Positions 6,876 to 13,202 of a DNA stretch of 13,586 bases are shown piece after piece; position 1 is the first letter of the stretch; every line of letters starts with the position of its first letter. A program made the translations under genes and the position numbers. Source of the DNA: JBIOYL01 sp044870185 (lineage in GTDB: Bacteria > Actinomycetota > CALGFH01); contig JBIOYL010000101.1 of NCBI GenBank assembly GCA_044870185.1, positions 1 through 13,586 of the forward strand. Reading direction: 5' to 3'. Below the pieces are notes generated by a model, which ran no database searches, was not told the DNA's origin, and saw only the letters and a program-made list of their open reading frames with translations.

Positions 6876-7266
6876 CAAGGCGACCTACCTCGACTCCTCC
6901 GCGCTCGTGAAGCTCGCGGTGCGCGAACCGGAGTCCGCGGCCCTGCGCCGCTACCTTCGGCGCCGACAGCCGCTCATCGCCAGCGCCCTCGCCCGGACCG
7001 AGGTGGCGCGGGCACTGTTGGTGCTTGGGCCGGACGCGGTCCGACGCGGCCATGACGTCCTCGCCCGCGTCGATCTGGTCAGGATCAACGACCGCGTGCT
7101 GGACGCCGCCGGCGCGATCCTGCCGGTCGAGCTCAGGTCCCTGGACGCCATCCACCTCGCGACCGCCCAGCAGCTCGGCGCCGACCTGGCCCGCATCGTC
7201 ACCTACGACGACCGGTTGGCCGCGGCGGCCAACCGGCTCGGCTTGACGGTCGCGCGACCAACCTGA
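6865..7266 (+). CDS. vapC: VapC-like PIN-domain ribonuclease toxin
   Basis: A 133-residue PIN-domain toxin. VapC proteins are Mg2+-dependent endoribonucleases that cut tRNA or rRNA when freed from antitoxin. The acidic active site is complete: Asp10 in YLDSSALVKL, Glu46 in ARTEVARA, Asp94 in LRSLDAIHLATA, and Asp115/Asp116 in VTYDDRLA. The pattern 'LDAIHLA...TYD.RLA' is typical of this class. The ATG at 6865 lies inside the end of the antitoxin gene (11-base overlap, different frame), a normal arrangement. The open frame extends upstream to 6577, but that part is shadow of the antitoxin. With active site and partner both intact, the module looks functional. Which RNA it cuts cannot be told from sequence. 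Confidence 0.93.
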   Translation: MSADKATYLDSSALVKLAVREPESAALRRYLRRRQPLIASALARTEVARALLVLGPDAVRRGHDVLARVDLVRINDRVLDAAGAILPVELRSLDAIHLATAQQLGADLARIVTYDDRLAAAANRLGLTVARPT

Positions 7267-7295
7267 CAGAACCACCAGGCAGCATGATCCAGAGC

Positions 7296-7332
7296 TGGCA
7301 AGCCGACGTCGCCACGAAGCGCGCGCTTGCCA
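7296..7332. repeat. 8-bp inverted repeat before the peptidoglycan-binding gene
   Basis: TGGCAAGC (7296-7303) and GCTTGCCA (7325-7332) are perfect inverted copies 21 bases apart, in the 101-base gap between vapC and the next gene. A palindrome CGACGTCG lies just inside the left arm. It could be a long-loop hairpin closing the toxin operon or a protein-binding site. No T-run follows, so it is not a standard intrinsic terminator. Confidence 0.3.
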
Positions 7333-7367
7333 CCCGACGGTGATCCACCTCGAACAAGGAGCAGCCG

Positions 7368-7832
7368 ATGCCGACCGGCACGATCAGCCCGTGGCCACTT
7401 GTCCGCCAGGGTGACCAGCACCATCCCGTCCCGACCCTGCAGTACCTGCTGCGGGCACGCGGCCACAGCATCACCGTGGACGGCATCTTCGGCCCCCAGA
7501 CCGACGCCACGGTGCGCGGCTTCCAGCAGCAAAAGGGTCTGGCCGTTGACGGCATCGTCGGCCCCGACACCTGGTCGGCACTGATCATCACGGTCCGGCA
7601 GGGCGACACCGGCGACGCGGTGCGCGGGGTGCAGGAGGAGTTCCAGTTCCGCAACCTGTCCGGCGACCCCAGCAAGGGCCTCCAGGTCGACGGGATCTTC
7701 GGACCCAAGACCAACGCGGCGGTGCGCGGCTTCCAGCAGGCCCTCCACCAGGACATCCCGTCGGTGGCCGTGGACGGCATCGTCGGGCCGGTCACCTGGC
7801 AGGCGCTGGTCAGCGGGATGCTGTCCGGGTAG
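7368..7832 (+). CDS. Tandem peptidoglycan-binding (PG_binding_1) domain protein
   Basis: A 154-residue protein made almost only of two PG_binding_1 repeats, at about residues 10-73 and 75-151. Each has the family signature: VDGIFGPQTDATVRGFQQ with VDGIVGPDTWSAL in the first, and VDGIFGPKTNAAVRGFQQ with VDGIVGPVTWQAL in the second. The domain binds cell-wall peptidoglycan and usually targets an attached hydrolase, but none is fused here. No signal peptide, lipobox or membrane segment is visible, so export is unexplained. The ATG is well placed: AAGGAG lies 6 bases upstream. The DNA of the two repeats is also similar (GGTGCGCGGCTTCCAGCA occurs in both), consistent with internal duplication. It stands alone between the toxin operon and the LuxR regulator. 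Confidence 0.9.
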   Translation: MPTGTISPWPLVRQGDQHHPVPTLQYLLRARGHSITVDGIFGPQTDATVRGFQQQKGLAVDGIVGPDTWSALIITVRQGDTGDAVRGVQEEFQFRNLSGDPSKGLQVDGIFGPKTNAAVRGFQQALHQDIPSVAVDGIVGPVTWQALVSGMLSG

Positions 7833-7919
7833 TTACCGTAGCTGCTGCCAAGTTCCTGGAGGATGCGGCGGTCGTTGGCAACGCCCTGGCGATCGGCACC
7901 ACGCTCCTCAGAGGAAGGC

Positions 7920-7932
7920 TACAGTCATCCGG
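7920..7932 (+). promoter_or_regulatory. Possible leaderless promoter of the LuxR-type regulator
   Basis: TACAGT at 7920-7925 fits the -10 pattern TAnnnT and is followed by 7 bases and then ATG at 7933, the spacing expected if transcription starts at the start codon. The purine-rich GAGGAAGG at 7911-7918 is about 14 bases from the ATG, far for a ribosome binding site. No clear -35 is seen. Confidence 0.4.
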
Positions 7933-8853
7933 ATGAGCATCGAGGGTGTCGCTTGGCCGAGTGGTGTCTTCGTCGGGCGGTCGGCGGAGCTCGGGGAGTT
8001 GCGGGCCGCCCTGACCGAAGCGCTTGGCGGGTCGAGTCGGGCCGTCCTGGTTAGCGGGGAACCGGGGATCGGCAAGACGGCGCTGGTCGCTCGGCTGGCC
8101 GGGGAGGCGGAAGCCCTCGGCGTACCGGTGAGCTGGGGCCGGGGATCCGAACGTGAGGGGGCACCCGCCTTCTGGCCCTGGATCCAGATCGTCAGGGATC
8201 AGCTCCTTCGGTCCGATCCTGCCGATCGGAAGCGACTGGAGCGCCACGCGGCACCGCTGTACCGATTGATGCCGCAGCTCAAGCGACCGGACCAACACCT
8301 GCGGACCGCCCCTGCGCCAACCGGCGGGAGCAGCGATGACAGCGGCGAGGCCCGCTTCCGGCTCTTCGACGCGACCTCGTCGTTCCTGCGAGCCGCCGCG
8401 GGCGAGCGTGGCCTGGTGATCGCGCTGGATGATGCGCACTGGGCCGACGCACCCACGCTGCTGCTGCTTCGCCACCTCGTGCGGGAGCTCGGGCGTGACC
8501 CGGCGCTGTTCGTGGTGTCCTTCCGCGAGGAGGAGATGGCAGCGGACGGGCCCGTCGCCGCCGCGCTCGCCGAGCTGGCCGGCGGGCCCGAGGCCCGATG
8601 GATCCGCCTGCAAGGGCTGGACCGGACGGAGCTCGCCCAGCACCTGGCGCCGTCGTCGAGCAGCCGACGGGTGCAGCCCTGGCCGCTCGGATCCACGACG
8701 CCACCGGAGGAAACCCGTTCTTCGCCGCCGAGCTGGCACGGATGCTCCAGGCGGAGGGACGTCTGGCGAGTCACGTGGCGCTTGCCTCCGACCAGCCGCT
8801 CGGTCTGCCCCGAGGCGTCCGCGAGGTGCTGCAGCGGCGTCTTGACCGCCTGA
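7933..8853 (+). CDS. N-terminal ATPase half of a frameshifted large LuxR-type (LAL) regulator
   Basis: This frame encodes the nucleotide-binding half of a large ATP-binding LuxR regulator (MalT/LAL architecture). Residues 11-49 give FVGRSAELGELRAALTEAL and the Walker A loop GEPGIGKT (42-49). The Walker B region ALDDAHWAD contains Asp166-Asp167, and VVSFREEE follows, as in AAA_16-type ATPases. Recognisable sequence runs through LQGLDRTELAQHLA (about residue 239). After base ~8650 the frame turns into low-quality serine/arginine-rich sequence and stops at 8853. The conserved continuation is present without a gap one base out of frame (next entry). The ATG at 7933 lies seven bases after a -10-like TACAGT. 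As written, the product would be an ATPase without sensor repeats or DNA-binding domain, most likely non-functional. Restoring one base gives a single protein of about 987 residues. Confidence 0.8.
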   Translation: MSIEGVAWPSGVFVGRSAELGELRAALTEALGGSSRAVLVSGEPGIGKTALVARLAGEAEALGVPVSWGRGSEREGAPAFWPWIQIVRDQLLRSDPADRKRLERHAAPLYRLMPQLKRPDQHLRTAPAPTGGSSDDSGEARFRLFDATSSFLRAAAGERGLVIALDDAHWADAPTLLLLRHLVRELGRDPALFVVSFREEEMAADGPVAAALAELAGGPEARWIRLQGLDRTELAQHLAPSSSSRRVQPWPLGSTTPPEETRSSPPSWHGCSRRRDVWRVTWRLPPTSRSVCPEASARCCSGVLTA

Positions 8854-10895
8854 GCGTGGCATCGCGCCGGTCGCTGGAGCTGGCGTCCCTGGTGGGCACC
8901 AGCGTCGCCGTCGAGTTCCTGGCCCGGGCCGGCGGCGGCGAGCCGGAACGGATCCTCGGGCTGCTGGACGAGGCGGTGGGGGCGCAGCTCCTCGACCGGT
9001 TGCCCGAGCGGCCGGGGTGGTTCCGCTTCCCGCACGCCCTGGTGCGGGAGACGCTCGTCGAGAGACTTGGGGCCGTCGACCGGCTGCGGGATCATCGCCG
9101 GATCGCCGAGACGCTCGAGCGCGATTGGGGGCAGAGCCCCGTGGAGGGTGCGAGCCTGCTGGCCAGGCTGGCGTCGCACTGGCAGCAGGCCGGCGATGGG
9201 CCTCGGGCGATCCGCTACGCGAGGATGGCGGCCAGTGAGGCGAACAAGCAGCTCGCCTATGAGGAAGCGGCCCGCCTGTACCGGCTGGCCCTGGGGCAGG
9301 CCGCCACCGGCGGACTCGACCTCGGCGGTCGCTGTGCAGTGCTGCTGGAGCTGGCCACCGCCGAGTACCGGTGCGGCAACGTCCGGCGGGCCATGGAGGC
9401 CTTCGTCCAGGTCGCGGAGCTGGCCCGCCGTTCCGGCAGGCCGAGCCTGCTGGCCGGCGCGCCGCTGATCGTCCAGGACATCGGGGACCCCCAGGTGAAC
9501 GCGAGCGTGCTGCGAGCCTGCGAGGCGGTCCTGGCCGGCGGCGACGGGCTCGACGATGCGGTTCGGGCGCGCCTGCTCGCCCAGCGGGCCGTGGCCCTAT
9601 GCGAGTCGAACCGCCTGGACGAGGCGCTGCCCGACAGCCAGCGCGCCATGGCGCTCGCCGGGCGCGCCGGCGACCCCGAGCTACTGGCCGCGGTGCTGCC
9701 GGCCCGCCACCGCACGCTGGCCGGGCCGGACTGGACCCTGGAGCGGCTCGACCTGGCCGACCAGGCGCTCGGGCTGGCCCGCTCGGCGGCCGCGCCGATC
9801 CAGGAGCTGTGGGCCCGGGTCTGGCGAACCAACGCGTTCTGGGAACTGGGCGACATCGCCTCGGTCGACGCCGAGATCGACCGACTGGTCAGCCTCGCGC
9901 ATGCGCTCCACAACCCTCTCGCCAAGTGGCACCTGCAGCGCTTCCAGGCAGCGCGGGCCCTGATGGCGGGCCGGTACGAGCAGGCCGCCGCGCTGTCGGA
10001 GGAGGCGACCGCCGGGTTCCCCCGGGAGAACTTCGTGGCGCAGATCCTCCACCTCTGGTTCATGTCCGCCATCGACGCGGATCGAGGCGAGTTCACGTGG
10101 ACGGGCTCCCACCGGTGGAAGATCGAGGAGATGCCGTCGACGCTGATCTGGTGGTCCTCGCTGTCGTGGTTCCTGTTGTCGGTGGGGCGGCGCGACGAGG
10201 CGCTGGCGTACTACGAGCACGCGCGGGGGCGCCTGCGGCGCGTGCCGCGCGACGCCCGCTGGATGATCACGATGGTGCTCCTGGCCGACGTGTCGTCCCA
10301 GTTCGAAGACCGCGAGACCGCCGAGATCTGCTATCGGGAGCTCCTGCCGTTCCAGGATCGGTTCGTGGCGAGCGGCGGGGGGACGGTGGCCTGCCTGGGA
10401 TCGGTCGCGTTGTTCCTGGGCATGGCGGCCATGACCCTCGGGCACCTCGATGACGGCGAGGGCCATCTCCGCCGGGCCATCCAGCGGAACACCGCGGTCG
10501 GGGCCAGGCCCTGGACGGCCAGGGCCGAGCTGGCGATGGCAGAGCTGCTCGGCCGCCAGGGGCGTGCCCGCGGCCAAGCCCTCGACCTGGCTCGCCGGGC
10601 GGCCCGCACCGCAACGGCCCTCGGGATGAAGGTGCTCCGGGCCCGCGCCGAAGCCGTCATCGACGACCTCACCGCCGCGAAGGGGCCGGTCGTGCTGTCG
10701 AGGCGGGAACGGGAGGTGGCGGCGCTGGTCGCCCGAGGGCTGACCAATCGGGAGATCGCCCGGACGCTGTTCCTGTCCGAGCGGACCGCCGAGAACCACG
10801 TCCAGCACATCCTGGCCAAGCTCGGCTTCGGCTCCCGAGCCCAGATCGCCGCCTGGGCCGTCGCCGAGGGCTTGTCGACCCCGGCGGAGAACTGA
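8598..10895 (+). CDS. C-terminal half of the frameshifted LuxR-type regulator, with HTH
   Basis: This open frame starts formally at an ATG at 8598, but meaningful sequence begins at about 8649 with AVVEQPTGAALAARIHDATG, then GNPFFAAELARML, the direct continuation of the ATPase half. It goes on through the winged-helix end of the ATPase module (REVLQRRLDRLSVASRRSLE) and a long helical TPR-like sensor region (about 9150-10650). It ends with a complete LuxR HTH at 10695-10862: LSRREREVAALVARGLTNRE and IARTLFLSERTAENHVQHIL. Such regulators bind ATP and an inducer and then activate promoters. No ribosome binding site marks the ATG, so this half is not a designed separate gene. Third-position GC stays high and no further disabling change is seen over 2.2 kb, so the break is either very recent or a sequence error. 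The SnoaL-like gene starts 91 bases downstream on the same strand. Confidence 0.8.
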   Translation: MDPPARAGPDGARPAPGAVVEQPTGAALAARIHDATGGNPFFAAELARMLQAEGRLASHVALASDQPLGLPRGVREVLQRRLDRLSVASRRSLELASLVGTSVAVEFLARAGGGEPERILGLLDEAVGAQLLDRLPERPGWFRFPHALVRETLVERLGAVDRLRDHRRIAETLERDWGQSPVEGASLLARLASHWQQAGDGPRAIRYARMAASEANKQLAYEEAARLYRLALGQAATGGLDLGGRCAVLLELATAEYRCGNVRRAMEAFVQVAELARRSGRPSLLAGAPLIVQDIGDPQVNASVLRACEAVLAGGDGLDDAVRARLLAQRAVALCESNRLDEALPDSQRAMALAGRAGDPELLAAVLPARHRTLAGPDWTLERLDLADQALGLARSAAAPIQELWARVWRTNAFWELGDIASVDAEIDRLVSLAHALHNPLAKWHLQRFQAARALMAGRYEQAAALSEEATAGFPRENFVAQILHLWFMSAIDADRGEFTWTGSHRWKIEEMPSTLIWWSSLSWFLLSVGRRDEALAYYEHARGRLRRVPRDARWMITMVLLADVSSQFEDRETAEICYRELLPFQDRFVASGGGTVACLGSVALFLGMAAMTLGHLDDGEGHLRRAIQRNTAVGARPWTARAELAMAELLGRQGRARGQALDLARRAARTATALGMKVLRARAEAVIDDLTAAKGPVVLSRREREVAALVARGLTNREIARTLFLSERTAENHVQHILAKLGFGSRAQIAAWAVAEGLSTPAEN

Positions 10896-10986
10896 GTACC
10901 GCCCCGAGTAGTTCCCCCGATGTGCCGGGCGTCCGGCTCGTCGCACGCTCCCCTCGACGTGCCAGCACCACAAGGGAGGAGCGGAG

Positions 10987-11367
10987 ATGGACGACCAGGC
11001 ACGGCGGGCCAGGATCCGGCAGTTCGTGGAGGCGATCAACGCCCGCGACATGGCGGTGTTCGACGCCATCTACCACGACGACGTGGTCGTCGAGTGGCCC
11101 CAGTCGGGTGAGGTGATCCGGGGCAAGCAGAATATCCGGGAGCTGCGCCTGGCCTACCCGACCCCGCCCACGGCCACCCTGCGCCGCATCGTCGGTTCGG
11201 GTGACCTGTGGGCCATCGAGATGGTCTTCGACTACGACGGCGACCGGTTCCACGTCATCGTCATCCACCAGTGGCGCGATGGGCTGGTGGCGCGCGAGAC
11301 GTCCTATTACGCGGCCCCCTTCGAGGCGCCGGCCTGGCGGGCCAGGTGGGTCGAGCCAGCAGCTTGA
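10987..11367 (+). CDS. SnoaL/NTF2-like protein
   Basis: A 126-residue alpha+beta barrel protein of the NTF2-like superfamily. The opening IRQFVEAINARDMAVFDAIY and HDDVVVEWPQSGEVIRGKQ is the standard helix-turn and first strands of SnoaL-like proteins. VIVIHQWRDGLVARETSYYA is the central sheet with the common 'HQWRDGLVARETxYY' ending. Members include polyketide cyclases, ketosteroid-isomerase-like enzymes and stress proteins; no substrate can be assigned. GGGAGGAG ends 5 bases before the ATG. It follows the LuxR regulator on the same strand after 91 bases and might be a target of it, but that is a guess from position. It converges on the minus-strand VOC gene, whose stop is 31 bases away. Confidence 0.88.
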   Translation: MDDQARRARIRQFVEAINARDMAVFDAIYHDDVVVEWPQSGEVIRGKQNIRELRLAYPTPPTATLRRIVGSGDLWAIEMVFDYDGDRFHVIVIHQWRDGLVARETSYYAAPFEAPAWRARWVEPAA

Positions 11368-11398
11368 AGCCCTGATTCCGAAGGCTCCTACTCCAGTC

Positions 11399-11767
11399 CT
11401 ACCCTGTCGGGGCTGGGGCGGACGGGTCGTTCTGCCACAGGCCGAACTCGTTGCCCTGCGGGTCCTGGCAGGTCGCGAACCAGCCCATACTCGGGACCGG
11501 CATCGGCTCATCCGCCTGACCGCCCAGCTCCTTCACGCGCGCGGCCCCGGCGTTGATGTCGTCCACCTCGAAGTAGGTGCGGATCCCTCGCTTGCCGGGC
11601 TCCATGTTGGTGATCGCCCCGCCCGTCTGGTCGCTGATCCGGGTCATGTGGTACTCGAACGGGCCGGGGAAGGCCTCGAACTGCCACCCAAACAGCGAAC
11701 CCCAGAACTCGCGTCCCTTCGCGGGGTCGTCCGCCGGGATCTCCACGTGGACCACCTGTCCGGGCAT
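11399..11767 (-). CDS. VOC (glyoxalase-fold) protein
   Basis: A 122-residue single-module vicinal oxygen chelate protein. It shows VVHVEIPADDPAKGREFWGS and LFGWQFE at the start, YFEVDDINAGAARVKELGG in the middle, and GWFATCQDPQGNEFGLWQND at the end, the full beta-alpha-beta-beta-beta repeat pattern of the family. The 'FxTCxDPxGNxFGLWQ' ending is typical of a widespread actinobacterial subgroup of unknown substrate. AGGAGG lies just before the ATG. It resembles the VOC gene at 3752 in size and opening motif but has diverged clearly, so it is not a recent duplicate. A TAAAAT -10 candidate lies about 52 bases upstream. It converges with the SnoaL-like gene. Confidence 0.9.
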   Translation of the reverse strand: MPGQVVHVEIPADDPAKGREFWGSLFGWQFEAFPGPFEYHMTRISDQTGGAITNMEPGKRGIRTYFEVDDINAGAARVKELGGQADEPMPVPSMGWFATCQDPQGNEFGLWQNDPSAPAPTG

Positions 11768-11818
11768 GCGCCCTCCTCTCGCATCGTGGTTGGCAGAAGC
11801 CTTCGCTCCGCTGCGGTC

Positions 11819-11824
11819 ATTTTA
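11819..11824 (-). promoter_or_regulatory. -10 element candidate for the minus-strand VOC gene
   Basis: On the minus strand these bases read TAAAAT, five of six matches to TATAAT and conspicuous in DNA this GC-rich. Transcription would give a leader of roughly 45 bases with the AGGAGG site. A good -35 is not evident. A short GC palindrome (CCCCG-C-CGGGG, 11836-11846) lies just upstream in the -35 area and might be an activator or repressor site. Confidence 0.35.
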
Positions 11825-11956
11825 TTGGGACGTGCCCCGCCGGGGAGACTCATCGGTGTCGCTTGGGCGACCGGGGACGCGAGACTGGGCACAGCTCGCC
11901 GTGGACCCTGCGGTAGCCCGAGGTCGTGTTCTCCCGCGCCAGCCGAGGCGATCCTT

Positions 11957-12520
11957 TCATCCTGCCCCTGGTTCCGAGGCCGCCGCGCGTTCCAGGGCGG
12001 CGAGCAGGATCTCGGCCTCGTACGAGTCGTCGTGCCTCAGCCCGTTGATGTAGAAGGTCGGCGTGCCGTTCACACCGCTGCGCACGCCGCTCATGAAGTC
12101 CTCGTGGACCCGCTCGGCGTGGACGTGCTCGCCCAGCTCGTGGTCAAACAGCTTCAGGTCGAGCCCGAGCTTCGCGGCATAGGCGCGGAGGTCCTGGTCG
12201 CGCAGGCGCCGTTGGTTCTCGTACAGAAGGTCGTGCATCGGCCAGAAGCTGCCCTGGGTCGCCGCTGCCTCGGCGGCCTCCGCGGCCTGCTCGGCGTGGG
12301 GGTGCGAGGCCGTGATCGGGAAATTGCGGAACACGAAGCGGAGCCGCTCACCCATCCGAGCCTGCACCTGCTTGATGATGGGATACGCCGCGCCGCAGTA
12401 TGGACACTCGTAGTCGCCGTACTGGACCAGCGTCACCGCCGCATCCGCCGGCCCCTGGATGTGATCCCGGTCTTCGGTGACCGGCATGGTCAGGACGGCC
12501 TCCCACCCGGTTGCGCTCAT
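11957..12520 (-). CDS. DsbA-family thiol oxidoreductase (cytoplasmic form)
   Basis: A 187-residue thioredoxin-fold protein of the DsbA family. The active site is C39-P-Y-C42 in YGDYECPYCGAAYP, followed by the inserted helical domain (FVFRNFPITASHPHAEQAAE and WPMHDLLYENQ). The cis-proline loop is GVNGTPTFYING near residue 152. DsbA and related proteins form or rearrange disulfide bonds. This one has no signal peptide, so it is probably a cytoplasmic thiol enzyme like others of the 'DsbA family protein' group in actinobacteria. The ATG at 12520 overlaps the upstream peroxiredoxin stop as ATGA, the usual sign of translational coupling. Upstream Gs may help but there is no strong ribosome binding site of its own. 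Coupling to a peroxiredoxin suggests a peroxide/thiol defence role, although that partner has lost its active site. Confidence 0.92.
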   Translation of the reverse strand: MSATGWEAVLTMPVTEDRDHIQGPADAAVTLVQYGDYECPYCGAAYPIIKQVQARMGERLRFVFRNFPITASHPHAEQAAEAAEAAATQGSFWPMHDLLYENQRRLRDQDLRAYAAKLGLDLKLFDHELGEHVHAERVHEDFMSGVRSGVNGTPTFYINGLRHDDSYEAEILLAALERAAASEPGAG

Positions 12521-12774
12521 GAAGGCCCCCCCGTCCCCAGGTTCTCCAGAGCGCGGAGGATCCCGTCGGCGCCGGGGTTCACCCCCACCGGCGAGACGTA
12601 GCTCCAGCGCACGATGCCGTCGGCATCGATCACGTACAGGGCCCGCTCGCTGGTGCCCTCCTCGGCCCGATAGACGTGACACGCCCGAGCCACCTCACCC
12701 TTGGGTTCGAAGTCAGGCGCCTTGGTCCCGGGCGGCAGCGGCGTCACACGATGGTCGACACTCGTGTCGGTCAT
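12517..12774 (-). CDS. Peroxiredoxin remnant with in-frame loss of the catalytic core
   Basis: An 85-codon gene whose two ends both match AhpC/TSA peroxiredoxins but whose middle is missing. Residues 1-22 (DHRVTPLPPGTKAPDF) are the family N-terminus. From residue 21 on, DFEPKGEVARA, then TSERALYVIDADGIVRWSYV and SPVGVNPGADGILRALE are the C-terminal half. About 80-90 residues normally lie between, including the catalytic P-x3-T-x2-C site; all are gone. Both flanks contain 'DF', so a deletion between two copies of a short GACTTC-like sequence would give exactly this in-frame join. The start (AGGAGG 7 bases before ATG 12774) and the 4-base ATGA overlap with the DsbA gene are intact. It can still serve as the translated leader of that gene, but it cannot reduce peroxide. 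Its only cysteine is Cys32, outside the normal site. Confidence 0.85.
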   Translation of the reverse strand: MTDTSVDHRVTPLPPGTKAPDFEPKGEVARACHVYRAEEGTSERALYVIDADGIVRWSYVSPVGVNPGADGILRALENLGTGGPS

Positions 12775-12799
12775 ATCCAAACCTCCTGCGCGCGGCCGG

Positions 12800-12907
12800 C
12801 TATGACTTGAGTCCGCGCGCTGATGTCCATAGTGCACCGGAGGCGTGCGCGGCCTCGACGATGACCACTCCCGGCCCTGCACAGCGGGTCCCATGGTGCA
12901 TCGACAT
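12800..12907 (-). CDS. Candidate 35-residue small ORF with strong ribosome binding site
   Basis: A short ORF upstream of the peroxiredoxin remnant, same strand, ending 25 bases before it. GGAGGTGA, a near-perfect complement of the 16S anti-Shine-Dalgarno, lies 7 bases before the ATG at 12907. The peptide (MSMHHGTRCAGPGVVIVEAA, then HASGALWTSARGLKS) matches nothing I recognise and has no clear signal or membrane segment. Third-position GC is about 69 percent, lower than neighbouring genes, which argues against long-standing coding. It may be a leader peptide, a remnant of a lost gene, or chance. A 30-codon arginine-rich frame (12913-13005) ends in the same ribosome-binding sequence but has no such site of its own. 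Confidence 0.35.
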   Translation of the reverse strand: MSMHHGTRCAGPGVVIVEAAHASGALWTSARGLKS

Positions 12908-13136
12908 GGTGCTCACCTCCGTGCTGGTGGTTTGTGCCGGTCAGCCGTGCGCCGGGCGGCACCGGCGTAGCTTCTTGCGGTGGCCACCCGCACGGGAAGC
13001 CGCATGAGGCGCAAGCCACGGAGCCGGCCGTGGCCGTAGTCGTGACCCGGGGACCGGCCAAGTGCTCGCTCCGTGCGGCGCCGAGCGCGTCAGGGAGGTG
13101 CGTGCTCGTTTACGCTGGCGCCGGTGAGGTGATCGC

Positions 13137-13170
13137 ATGGGTGAGCCGGAGCTGCTGCTGTTGGTGCTCG
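13137..13170 (+). pseudogene. Start of a plus-strand gene apparently interrupted by the IS element
   Basis: GAGGTGA just upstream of an ATG at 13137 is a good translation start. TACGCT at 13111-13116 is a plausible -10. The frame begins MGEPELLLLVLV and then runs straight into the right end of the tnpB element, after which it encodes only antisense-of-tnpB sequence. Too little is left to name the gene. A chance start site cannot be excluded. Confidence 0.25.
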
Positions 13171-13178
13171 TGACTCCT

Positions 13179-13198
13179 CTGTCGCCTGAAGGCGACAG
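13179..13198 (-). repeat. Perfect 8-bp hairpin at the right end of the tnpB element
   Basis: CTGTCGCC, a 4-base loop, then GGCGACAG: a perfect stem starting 4 bases after the tnpB stop codon. In IS200/IS605 elements subterminal right-end hairpins are recognised by the transposase. In TnpB systems the same region forms the 3' scaffold of the guide (omega) RNA, the guide being the sequence just outside the element. Here that would be the bases below about 13171. Confidence 0.6.
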
Positions 13199-13202
13199 CT
13201 TC

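Noticed and set aside
7833..7932. A short stretch that reads KFLEDAAVVGNALAIGTTLL in one frame between the peptidoglycan-binding gene and the LuxR gene.
   Set aside because: It has no start codon of its own and is too short to assign. It could be a gene remnant but nothing supports a family.
8598..8660. An internal ATG that could start a separate C-terminal LuxR protein.
   Set aside because: There is no good ribosome binding site and the first 17 codons are out-of-frame sequence. A one-base deletion explains the arrangement better than two genes or programmed frameshifting.
9681..11069. A 462-codon minus-strand open frame opposite the LuxR C-terminal half.
   Set aside because: It is antisense shadow with no recognisable motif. 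The plus-strand LuxR protein is certain.
12771..13061. A 96-codon minus-strand frame with CASCGFPCGW resembling a zinc-ribbon motif.
   Set aside because: It has no ribosome binding site and no family match beyond the chance cysteines. The 35-codon frame in the same stretch has a far better start.
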